Shown piece after piece: positions 7,333-18,986 of a DNA stretch of 64,000 bases (positions are counted from its first letter, which is position 1; each line of letters begins with the position of its first letter). Origin of the DNA: Candidatus Amarobacillus elongatus. Lineage in GTDB: Bacteria > Chloroflexota > Dehalococcoidia > Tepidiformales > Tepidiformaceae. Where the stretch lies: positions 186,001 to 250,000 of the forward strand of contig JADJBX010000006.1 in the NCBI GenBank assembly GCA_016703545.1. Reading direction: 5' to 3'. The notes below the pieces were generated by a model, which saw only the letters and a list, made by a program, of their open reading frames with translations, was not told the origin of the DNA and ran no database searches. A program made the translations under genes and the position numbers.

Positions 7333-8309
7333 TCAGAGTTCGATCGTGTCCTCGACGACCACGAACACCTCGACGGCGCTCCCGCGCGCGATCGCGTCCG
7401 TCTCCGGCGTGATGCGCCCCCCGGCGACGGCCGCGTACGCGTTGTACCCCACCCTGCGCAGCACCGCCGCCCGCAGCGCTGCCCGCTCGACGTCGTTCTC
7501 CTCGATCGTCGTGGAGACTTCGACTGCGAGCAGCGCGGGGCGGGCGTCGGGACCGCGTCCTTCGATCCCCTCGACGATGAGGTCCAGCCCGCGTACCGCC
7601 AGTGCTTCCACCTCCGTCAGGTCACCGGCGTCATCCGCCGCCTCGAACAGCTCGAGATCGCGCGGCGTGAGGAGCCGTGCCTTGCGCAGCCGCCGCCCGA
7701 ACCGGCCGGAAAACGCATTCGTCCAGCGCAGCTCGGCGAGCTGTCCCGCGGCCGAACCAAGCGTCCCCGCCATGCGCCCGACCCGCCGCGTGAGGACCGC
7801 CACCTCGGCCGTGTTCGCGCGAATGGCCTCCACCAGGTCCCGGATTTCGGCCGAGTGCTGCTGGATGTCCGCGCTGTTCTGGCGAACGATTCCCTGGAGT
7901 TCGCGCATGTCCTGGCTGTTCTGCCGGATGTCCTCGCTGTTCTGGCGAACGGTGGCCTGCAGGTCGCGGATGTCGGCGGAGTTCTGCCGGATGTCCTCGC
8001 TGTTCTGACGGACGATGGCCTGCAGGTCGCGGATGTCGGCGGAGTTCTGCCGGATGTCCTCGCTGTTCTCTGCAGCTCGCGGATGTCCTCGCTGTTCTGC
8101 CGGACGATGGCTTGCAGCTCGCGGATGTCCTCGCCGTTCTGGCGGACGATGGCCCAGAGTTCGCGAATGTCCTCGCCGTTCTGGCGGATAAGGTCCGGCA
8201 GGGTGAGCAGCTCGTCGCCGAGGATCTCGCGGCGCACCTCCGCCCGCCACTCCGGGTGTTCCCGCAGCAGGGTCAGCAGCTCCCGTACGTCCGACACGGT
8301 GAAGGCCAT
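7333..8309 (-). pseudogene. coiled-coil PD-(D/E)XK-like protein, frameshifted in its repeats
   Basis: The N-terminal part (MAFTVSDVRELLTLLREHP) reads in one frame and the C-terminal part in another; the switch lies near 8070. The middle is a run of heptads (RQNSEDI, RQNSADI, RDLQAIV) forming a long coiled coil. The C-terminal domain contains GLDLIVEG and ALLAVEVSTT, the Asp and Glu positions expected in a PD-(D/E)XK-like nuclease fold; the Lys position is Ser. This layout matches DUF3782-type proteins. Against neighbouring repeat copies exactly 13 nt are missing at the switch; restoring them gives a single 329-aa protein. It may be a broken gene, a repeat-collapse error or a phase-variable state. 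Confidence 0.65.
7921..8069. repeat. 63-bp tandem repeats encoding heptads
   Basis: Two full near-identical 63-bp copies start at 7921 and 7984 and a third partial copy starts at 8047. Each encodes 21 residues, three heptads of the coiled coil. The third copy is cut at 8069-8070, where the reading frame breaks. Shorter, more diverged 42-bp units continue to about 8200. Confidence 0.8.
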
Positions 8310-8357
8310 GCTGGAAGTGTATCAGGCGTCCCCGGGCGTAGCCCCTTAGCCTCGAAT

Positions 8358-8366
8358 TGGTACAAT
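8358..8366 (+). promoter_or_regulatory. extended -10 promoter of gyrA
   Basis: TGGTACAAT combines a TGn extension with a hexamer matching five of six -10 positions. No -35 is evident, as is common for extended -10 promoters. It predicts a leader of about 41 nt ending with GGAG at 8400-8403 before the ATG. Confidence 0.5.
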
Positions 8367-8413
8367 CTGTTGAGCAGTATTCCCCCGCTGCCTTGACACG
8401 GAGTCGCTTTCTT

Positions 8414-11110
<2,697 letters not shown>

Positions 11111-11133
11111 CGCCGGCCTCCGCCACCACTCGC

Positions 11134-11161
11134 GACGCCCCGGGCACCCGCCCGGGGCGTC
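11134..11161 (+). terminator. gyrA terminator
   Basis: A 12-bp GC-rich stem with a 4-nt loop (11134-11145 with 11150-11161), 23 nt past the gyrA stop. The following bases (CTGCG) hold no T-run, so it may rely on the stem strength or on Rho. Confidence 0.6.
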
Positions 11162-11229
11162 CTGCGTTCGGGCCGCACACGCACCTGTTCCCCGTTCTTG
11201 CCTTTTCCTCACCGTCGCGACCGTGCACG

Positions 11230-12789
11230 ATGGGCGGTATCCGGATGCGTCACAGCTCTTTCGCGCTTTTCGTCCTTGCCGTCGTCGCCGCGTTCCTGCC
11301 CGCCGCGGCCGGTGCGCGCCCCATTGCGTTCGGCGAAAGCGAAACCGCGACCGCTCTCCAGTGGACCGCCTGCGACGGTGGCTACCAGTGCGCCACCCTC
11401 AGCGTGCCGCTCGATTACGCGAATCCGGCGAGCGGCGCCATCAGCCTGGGCATCGTCCGGCGCACTGCTTCCGATCCCGCCCGCCGCATCGGCGTGCTCT
11501 TCATGAACCCGGGCGGCCCGGGCGGCTCCGCCGTGGAGCTGGTCGAGCGGATCAGCCTCCCCGGCGAGGTCATGGCGCGTTTCGACCTCATCGGCGTCGA
11601 TCCCCGGGGCGTCGGCCGCACGGAACCCATCAGCTGCCACAGCACCATGCAGGCGTACTTCGCCGCCGACCCCTCGCCCGACACCGAGGCCGAGTGGCTG
11701 GCGCTGGAGCAGGCCGCCGCCGCCTTCACCGCCGAGTGCACGGCCAACCACGGCGCTCTGCTCCCCCAGGTGGGCACGCGTAACGTCGCCCGCGATATGG
11801 AGAGGGTCCGCATCGCCCTCGGCGAGGAGCGCATCTCCTACCTTGGCTACTCCTACGGCACGACGCTCGGCGCCGTGTACGCGGACATGTTCCCCGGGCG
11901 CCTGCGGGCGATGGTGCTCGATGGCGCCTACGACTTCTTCTCCTTCACCGGCGATGAGCAGCTTCGCCGCCAGAGCGTCGGGTTCGAAGGCGCACTCGAT
12001 GCGTTCCTCGCGAACTGCACCGGCACATGCCCGCTCGCCCGCGGCGGCAGCCCGCGAAGCCAGCTGGACCTGCTGCTCGCGCGCGTCGAGCAGTCGCCCA
12101 TCCCCGCTCCCGGCGCGGACCGCCCCCTCGGCCCCGGCGAGGCGAACGTCGGCGTAAGCCTCGGTCTTTACTCCCGTACGTACTGGCCCATGCTTGCCAC
12201 GGCCGTCTCGAACGCGCTCGCCGGCGACGGCACGTTGCTCGTGGCCATGGCCGACATCTACCTCAATCGCGAACCCGACGGCAGCTATCCCGGCGCCAAC
12301 GATGTGTACATCGCCGTCTCCTGCCTGGACTACGCGTGGCCCTCGACCACCGCAGCCTTCCGGCCGCTCGCCGCCCAGGCGATCGCTTCGGCGCCGCACT
12401 TCGGGGCGCCCAACCTCCTCCAGAGCGCGCTCCCCTGCGCCAACTGGCCCGCGCCCTCGGAGCCGCTGACGCCCCCGCACGCCGAGGGCGCGCCCCCCAT
12501 CCTCGTCATCGCCACCACGAACGACCCGGCCACGCCCTACGCCGAGGGAGTCCGGCACGCGAACCAGCTCGCCACTGGCGTGCTCCTCACCCACGTCGGC
12601 GAAGGACACACCGTCTACGGGCACGGCAACAGCTGCATCGACAGCGTCGTGAACGCGTACCTCGTGAGCCTGACCGTGCCCGCCGATGGCGCCAGCTGCG
12701 AACCTGGCCGGTCGACGCCCACGCCGCCGCCGCCCGCGAAGCCGGCACGGCCGTACTCCGTCGTCCTCCCCGAGATCGCCGCCGGCTGA
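11230..12789 (+). CDS. secreted S33-type alpha/beta hydrolase (tripeptidyl aminopeptidase-like)
   Basis: Product of 519 aa. Order: signal peptide (SSFALFVLAVVAAFLPAAAG), Cys-containing N-terminal strand region (WTACDGGYQCATLSVPLDY), oxyanion region MNPGGPGGSAVE, nucleophile Ser in YLGYSYGTTLG, a helical cap, then the TAP-like C-terminal domain with Asp in ATTNDPATPY and His in GEGHTVYG, and a Pro-rich tail. The layout is that of secreted prolyl or tripeptidyl aminopeptidases and related esterases that release N-terminal peptides outside the cell. A second ATG at 11245 would leave the signal peptide intact and is equally possible. The C-terminal PTPPPPAKPARP stretch resembles a linker, but no anchor follows. 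Confidence 0.85.
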   Translation: MGGIRMRHSSFALFVLAVVAAFLPAAAGARPIAFGESETATALQWTACDGGYQCATLSVPLDYANPASGAISLGIVRRTASDPARRIGVLFMNPGGPGGSAVELVERISLPGEVMARFDLIGVDPRGVGRTEPISCHSTMQAYFAADPSPDTEAEWLALEQAAAAFTAECTANHGALLPQVGTRNVARDMERVRIALGEERISYLGYSYGTTLGAVYADMFPGRLRAMVLDGAYDFFSFTGDEQLRRQSVGFEGALDAFLANCTGTCPLARGGSPRSQLDLLLARVEQSPIPAPGADRPLGPGEANVGVSLGLYSRTYWPMLATAVSNALAGDGTLLVAMADIYLNREPDGSYPGANDVYIAVSCLDYAWPSTTAAFRPLAAQAIASAPHFGAPNLLQSALPCANWPAPSEPLTPPHAEGAPPILVIATTNDPATPYAEGVRHANQLATGVLLTHVGEGHTVYGHGNSCIDSVVNAYLVSLTVPADGASCEPGRSTPTPPPPAKPARPYSVVLPEIAAG

Positions 12790-12799
12790 CCGGCGCCCG

Positions 12800-13573
12800 C
12801 TACTTCGCCAGCGCCTCGTCGAGCACCTTCCGCCATGCCGCCGCATCGGGCGGGGTTGGCGAAAGCACCTTGCCATTCAGGACGAACGTGGGCGTGCCGC
12901 GCACACCGAGGTCGCGCGCCTGGCGGAGCTGCGCGGTGGCTTCCGCCGCGGCCGCATCGCTCTTCAGGCAGGCTTCGAACGCCGTCGCGTCGAGCCCCGC
13001 TTCGCCCACGTCCTTCTTCAGGTTCTCCGGGCTGAACCTCCCGATGTTCAGCTTCTCGTCGCTGAGCTGCCCGGCCTCGGCCTGCACCACGAACAGCTTC
13101 TTGTGGTACGGCCAGAACTTGTTCTGCTGCGCCGCGCACACGCCGCCGATCGCCGCGTTCGCCGATTCCGCCCCGAGGATGGGCATATGGAGGAACTCAA
13201 ACCGGATCTTCCCGGTCTTCACGTACTCCTCCATGATCACGTTCTCGTTCAGGAGCGTGAACGAAAGGCACACGGGACACTGGAAGTCCTCGAACACGCC
13301 CAGGACCACCTTCGAGTCCTTCTTCCCGAGCGCCTGCCCATTAACCAGCTCCGCCGCGGGCTCGAACGCCTTCAGCCGCGCCACCGCTTCGCCAACCGTG
13401 ATCGGCGAAGCGCTCGCCCGCGCTGTCGGCGAGTTCGCCGCCGCCGTGGTGGTGGTGCTCCCCGTGCCGGTGGTCGCGGTTTCGTCTCCGCCATCGTCAT
13501 CGCCACCGCAGGCGGCGCCCACGAGGGCCATCGCGAGCAGGCTCATTCCCAGGGCCAACAGCTTCGCTCTCAT
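12800..13573 (-). CDS. DsbA-like thioredoxin-fold lipoprotein
   Basis: Product of 257 aa. It begins with a lipoprotein signal peptide (lipobox VGAAC, Cys about residue 22), a Thr/Ala-rich spacer, then a DsbA-type fold with active site FEDFQCPVC (CPVC) near residues 102-110, a helical insert, and the cis-Pro loop VRGTPTFVLNG. It should be tethered outside the membrane and make or shuffle disulfides in exported proteins. Its ATG overlaps the stop of the preceding hydrolase (ATGA), so translation is probably coupled; an upstream frame extension belongs to that hydrolase's region. The CPVC dipeptide differs from E. coli DsbA (CPHC). Confidence 0.88.
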   Translation of the reverse strand: MRAKLLALGMSLLAMALVGAACGGDDDGGDETATTGTGSTTTTAAANSPTARASASPITVGEAVARLKAFEPAAELVNGQALGKKDSKVVLGVFEDFQCPVCLSFTLLNENVIMEEYVKTGKIRFEFLHMPILGAESANAAIGGVCAAQQNKFWPYHKKLFVVQAEAGQLSDEKLNIGRFSPENLKKDVGEAGLDATAFEACLKSDAAAAEATAQLRQARDLGVRGTPTFVLNGKVLSPTPPDAAAWRKVLDEALAK

Positions 13574-14421
13574 TCCGCCAGGAACCGGTCGATGTGCGAC
13601 ATGAACGTCTCGAACTGGTCGTGATGCACCCAATGCCCCGCTTTCTCGATGCGAACGGACCGGTAGTCGTGGAACGCGCTGAGGTCCACCGTGTCCATTC
13701 GCTTCCCGAACGATTCCTCGCCCCAAATGATGAGAATAGGGCAGCGAATCTGGTTCCAGAGGTCGCGCGCGTCTTCCATATTGAACTCGTAGGGTGATCC
13801 CGAACGAGTAAAGTTGTCGTACTTCCAGGCGAAGCCGCCCTCCACCGCGCGCACGCCGTGCTCGGTGAGTTCCCGCGCGAGCTCCGGCGTCAGGTGGCGG
13901 TTCGCTTCCCGCATGCGCGCTTCCGCGGCCTCCAGCGTCGGGTACACGCGCGGCTCGCGGCCCTCGAGCTCGCGCATGCTCTCCACCCAATGGCGCATCC
14001 GCTCGTGCGCCGTACGGCGCTCCCCGTGCCAGAACAGCCGCCCCAGCCCCTCGATCGTGACGATCTTCGCCACCTTCTCCGGGAACGCGCCGGCGTATTG
14101 CAGCGCCACGCCGCCGCCCAGTGAGTGCGCCACGATCGTGTACGGGGCCCGCCCAATCGCCTCCCCGAGCGCGTGCAGGTCGAGGGCGTAGTCGATGATC
14201 GAATACTCGCCGCCCGTCGCCCACCCGGAATCGCCATGGCCCCGGAGGTCGGGGGCGTAGACGCAGTAGCGCCCGGCCAGCGCCTCGGCCGTTCGCCGCC
14301 AGGACCACGCATGGTCCCGCGTGCCGTGAATGAGGAGGAGAGGCGGGTTCGCTTCGTCGCCCCAGACGAGGTAATGCAGCTTCAGCCGCTGTGATGTGAA
14401 CGTTCGTGATTCCGGAATCAT
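13570..14421 (-). CDS. alpha/beta hydrolase
   Basis: Product of 283 aa with the canonical alpha/beta hydrolase order: oxyanion LLLIHGTRDHAWSW, DLRGHGDSGW, nucleophile Ser in IVAHSLGGGVAL, a helical cap (about residues 130-215), an acidic residue in LIIWGEESFGK and His in IEKAGHWVHHDQ. No signal peptide is seen. ATG 14421 was chosen as the first codon giving a family-like N-terminus; the frame stays open far upstream, but only antisense to the kinase gene. The stop overlaps the start of the DsbA-like lipoprotein gene by 4 nt. The substrate is unknown. Confidence 0.87.
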   Translation of the reverse strand: MIPESRTFTSQRLKLHYLVWGDEANPPLLLIHGTRDHAWSWRRTAEALAGRYCVYAPDLRGHGDSGWATGGEYSIIDYALDLHALGEAIGRAPYTIVAHSLGGGVALQYAGAFPEKVAKIVTIEGLGRLFWHGERRTAHERMRHWVESMRELEGREPRVYPTLEAAEARMREANRHLTPELARELTEHGVRAVEGGFAWKYDNFTRSGSPYEFNMEDARDLWNQIRCPILIIWGEESFGKRMDTVDLSAFHDYRSVRIEKAGHWVHHDQFETFMSHIDRFLAE

Positions 14422-14547
14422 CGCCTCCGAGTGTAGGGCGAAGGTTTCACACGCGCCCGTATCAACCACCTGTACCCCCGTCGTCAGGGATTTGCCTACT
14501 GGTGACTCCCCGGCGGTTGCTGATGATTGGAACGAGTAATTCGAGCA

Positions 14548-17500
14548 ATGGATTCCACAAGCGATCTCGACGCCCGGTTCGATCTGCTGGACCAGCCGCC
14601 CGCCCCGGGTGAGGCCGCGCGTGTCCGGCTGCTGAACGAGCTCGCCCACCTCCTGCAGGATGGGGACGAGGGGCCGTCGCTCGATGCCGTGGCCGCACGT
14701 GCCGCCGTCGTCATGGAAGCGTCGTTCGCGGGGTTGCTCATCGTCGGCGAACAGGGCGAAATCCTCCCCGGCGCGTCCGGCCCCATCTCCACCGGGCTCG
14801 TCCGAACCCTGCCCACCGAGCACTTCACCCGCTGGCTCGAGAAGATGAACGGCTTCCAGGGTGCCCGAGCATGGGCGGTGAGCCGCCTCCCCGAGGGCGG
14901 TTTCCAGCGCACCCTTGCTCGTGGCCACATCGACTACATCGCCGCCGGCGTCGTCGCCCACGGCGGCTCCGCGTTCGGGCTGCTCGCCGTCGGCCGCGAT
15001 GCCGCGCATCCCTTCACCGATACCGACCTTGTGACGCTGGATCTCGTCGCCACCCTGCTTGGCGAAAGCATCGTCACCCGGCGCCGCCTGCGCGAGGAAG
15101 AGGACGAACGCCGCAGCCAGCAGGCGCTCGCCGAGATCGCCCTGGTCGCCGATGCGCGCGAGGACCCCGAGACCGCGTGGCGCCGCCTCTCCCCCGTCCT
15201 CATCCGTGCCCTCGATTGCCCCTACGCGGGCTTCCTCCTGCGTAACCGCGACGGCCGCTTCCGGGGCATGAGCAGCTTCGCCGATGGCAGCGTCCAGTTC
15301 GGCCTCTTCGAAGCGAGCGATATCGGTGCCGAGGCGTTCCAGGGCGAAGAGCCCACCGTGTACGACCCGCGCGGTTCGACCATCCTCTCCGCGCGCGCCC
15401 GCGCCCGCCTTGGGCTGGTCGAGTGCGCCACCGTGCCGCTGCGCGCGGATGGCGAACTGATCGGCATGCTCACCGCCGGGAGCCACGAAGCGGGCCGCTT
15501 CGACGCCCGCCGCCTGCACCTGCTCGCCTACGCCGCCAGCATCCTGTCGCGCGTCATGGCGCCCGAAACGCGGGCCGCGGTCGCGGGCCGCTCCGCCCGC
15601 CGTTACGAGGCGCTCAGCCGCGCCGCCCTCCTCCTCAGCGGCAATGCCCCGCTTGTCAGCGTGTGGAGCGAAGTACAGGCGATCAGCGCCGAGGCCATCG
15701 GCTGCGCCCACCTCAGCGTCATCCTCCGCGACCAGGGCGAGAGCTGCAGCGCCATCGGCACCTTCGCCGGTGGTGTCCGCGAACGCGCCATCACCGCCAC
15801 GCAGGCCGGGCTGCGCGCGTTCCAGCCCGTGCGCGCGCTCGTCTACCGCCCCAATCACGGCGCGACCTGGGCCTTTCGCACCCTCAAGTCCGACGGCATC
15901 GTCGAAGCCGTGTCCGTGCCCCTGGCGGAGGACGGCGAAGTCATCGGCATCCTCACCGCCGGCTACCGCACCACCGGCGCCATCGACTCCGAATGCCGCC
16001 ACTTCCTCGAAGTGCTCGGCGCCTTCATCGCCCGCGTCGCCGTCGCCCGCCGCGCCCTCGAGCGATCCCAGCGCGAGGCCGCCGAGCAGCGCATTGTCGG
16101 CGCCGTCGCCGCCGCCGCCGAGACCGAGCAGGACGCGGCCCGCGCCGTCGCCGTCCTCAACGTCCAGCTCGCCGACCGCATCCCGCAGGTCGTCACCTCG
16201 TTCGGCTTCATCGAAGGGGACACCCTCGAGTTCCAGAACTCCGACGGCTCGCTGCCCGTTCGCATCCGCGTGAACCGCTTCATCAGCGGCGTTCTGGACG
16301 AAGGCCAACTCGCCGGGCCCACCTTCCCCCTGCGCGAACTCGACCCGATCAGCCGCATGGACGACGGCGGTATCCACGCCTCGTCCCTCACCACGTCGGC
16401 GGCGAGCGGCGAGGTCGTCGGCGCGCTGTTCGTTGGCTCCCGCGACCCCGATTTCGCGTGGGACCCGGGCGACCTCGAACTGCTGCGCGTGCTCGCGCGC
16501 ATCCTCGGGCCCGTGATGGCGAACGCACGCGCCACCAACCGCGCGCTCCGCGAGGCCGCCGAGCAACGGGTGCTCGCGGGGGTCACCTCCGCCGCCGCCA
16601 CGGAACGCGGGTCGGGCCGCCTCGTCCGCCGGCTCGCCTCCGCCGTTTCCGCCATCGTCCCTGGCCCCATCGTCACGTGGGCCCATATCGAGGGCGATGA
16701 ACTTGGCTGGCTCACCCTCTCCGAGACCATCCTCCGCGAGCCCGTGCGCCCGTCCATCAGCCGCATCATCGAACGCGGCCAGTACTCCGTGCCCCGCGTG
16801 AACCACGACATCTTCCCCGAGCACAGCGAATTCCGGACGCTCAACGCCCAGGCCTACAGCCTCACCGTCGCGCGCTCGGGCGGCGACGCCGTGGGACTCC
16901 TCGCCGTCGCCTCCACCCTCCCCGGCTGGACCTTCTCCGAGCGCGAACTCGAACTCCTTCGCACCATCGCGGGCATCCTCGGCGCCGCCATGGCCCGCAC
17001 GCGCGACGCCGACCGCATCGCCCACGAACGCGCGCTCTACGACACCATCGTGCAGTCCCTCTCGGAGGCCGTGCTGGTCTTCGATCACGGCCTCAGGCCG
17101 GTGTTCTGGAACGGCCACGGGCAGCGCCTCGCGGCCGCGATGCAGCCCTTCGGCGATACCCTTCCCGCCGTCCTCCCCCCATCTGGCCGGCGACGCCGCC
17201 GAAGCGATTCGCGACGCGCTCGCCTCCCGCCGGCCGGCCCGCGGCCGCGCCCGCCTCGATATCGACGGCGCCGAGACCTGGTTCGAATTCGAGGCGATCC
17301 CGCTGGAGCACCCCGACTACGGCTTCCTGCTCGTCGCCGCCGACGCCACCAGCAAGGTCCACCGCGAACGCCGCGAACTGACGCACCAGGCCGAGATCGC
17401 GGCCGCCGCCGCGCGTGCCGAACGCGACCGCGGCATCTACAACCTCACCCTTGAATCACTCTCCGAAGCCGTCATCCTCGTCGGCCGCGATGCCGCGGAC

Positions 17501-18910
17501 CTCACGCGGCTCGAGGTTTCGTTCGTGAACGAATCCGGCCGCCAGCTCGCCGGCATCCTCGAGGAGGCGACGGGCCGTCCCCTCGTGACCGTCGAGGATT
17601 ACCAGCAGGCCCTCCCCCGCCCCGTCGCCGAGGCGTTCGTGCGCGGTCTCCACGGCCACACCGGCGCGCGCTGCCGCACCGCTGTCGGTTCGGGCGCCGC
17701 CACTCGCTGGATCGACTGGGAGATCGTGCCGCTCCCGGCGCCGCTCAAGCTCATGGTCGTCGGCAGCGATGTCACCGCCGAGGTCGAACGCGAGAACACC
17801 GAGGTTCGCCACCGCCAGCAGCTGGAGCAGGCCTCCCGCCTCGCCGCCCTCGGCGAGCTCATCGGCGGCGTCGCCCACGAGCTCAACAACCCCCTCACGG
17901 CCGTCCTCGGCTTCGCCGAGATCCTGGCCATCTCGCCCCAGGCCGGCCCCTTCCGCGAGGAGCTCCAGGTCATCCGCAAGGAGGCCGAGCGCGCCCGCGA
18001 CGTCGTGCGCGACCTGCTCTTCATGGCCCGCCCCGGCGCCGCCGAGCGCACCGCCGTCGACCTCGCGGAAGTCGTCGGCCATGTCGAACGGCTGAAGCGC
18101 GCGGCGTGGTCCCGCGAAGGGCTGAGCGTGACCATCGACCTCGCCGCCGTCACCGCCCCCGCCATGGCGAACGAGCACCAGCTCGTCCAGATCCTCCTGA
18201 ACCTGGTCACGAACGCCGAGCACGCCCTCCGCGGCCGCCCTGGCGCCGCCATCCGCATCTCCGGTGCCACCGGCCCCGATTGCGCGCAGCTCACCGTCGA
18301 GGACAACGGTCCGGGCATGCCGCCGGAGGTCGCGAGCCGCGTCTTCGAGCCGTTCTTCACCACCCGGCCCGGCGTCGGGAACGGCCTCGGGCTCAGCCTT
18401 TCGTACACCATCGCCGCCTCCCACGGCGGCCGGCTGGACCTTGTTACCGCTCCCGGCGAGGGCGCGCGCTTCACCCTCACCCTCCCGCGCACCGCCCACC
18501 AGCAACGCCCCATCGAGCCCGACAGCGAAACCGTCTCCCGCCGCCTCTCGTTCCTCGTCGTGGACGACGAGCCGAACGTGCGCCGCGTGTGCGAACGGCT
18601 GATCACGAGCATGGGCCACCGTTGCGTCATCGCCGCCGACTCCGCCAGCGCCGCGGTCGCCGCCGAGTCCCAGGACTTCGACGTGGTCCTCTGCGATTTC
18701 CGTCTCTGTGCCGAGACCGCGGCCGATGTCGTGGAGGCGCTGAAGCGCGTCCGCCCCACCCTGCTCTCGCGGATGGTCATCGCCACGGGCGCGACGACCG
18801 AGCCGGGCGTCGAGGCGCTGCGCCGCGAGCACGCCCTGCGCGTGCTCGCCAAGCCGTACGGCCTGCGCGACATCGCCGCCCTCGCCGCCGAGGCCGCCGA
18901 AGCCGCCTGA
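14548..18910 (+). pseudogene. giant multi-GAF hybrid histidine kinase, frameshifted at a C-run
   Basis: The first 2.6 kb read in one frame and the rest in another; the switch is at the C6 run 17175-17180. Removing one C joins them into a 1453-aa protein. Order: four or more GAF-like sensor domains, PAS-like segments (LYDTIVQSLSEAVLVFDHG and IYNLTLESLSEAVILVGRD), a short coiled coil, HisKA with phospho-acceptor His1110 (GGVAHELNNPLTAVLGF), HATPase boxes (QILLNLVTNAEHAL, EDNGPGMPP, GLGLSLSYTIAASHGG), and a C-terminal receiver with Asp1383 (VVLCDFRL) and AKPYG. No membrane span is visible, so it is a soluble sensor. ATG 14548 was preferred to an upstream TTG. The bases downstream of the shift remain fully coding-like, so the break is recent or an error. 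Confidence 0.8.
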
Positions 18911-18986
18911 CACCCCGTGGCGCGGGTTCCGTGTACTTCACATATCGCTCTTCCCTACAGGAGCGGTCCACCCTACATTCCCCTTC

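Noticed and set aside
7921..8200. Repeat array considered as CRISPR
   Set aside because: Repeats are contiguous, in frame and encode coiled-coil heptads; there are no spacers of uniform length.
14422..17118. A very long minus-strand open frame opposite the histidine kinase gene
   Set aside because: It is repetitive in Gly, Ala, Asp and Glu, carries no domain, and mirrors codon bias of the kinase on the plus strand. Only its 3' part (13570-14421) encodes a real hydrolase.
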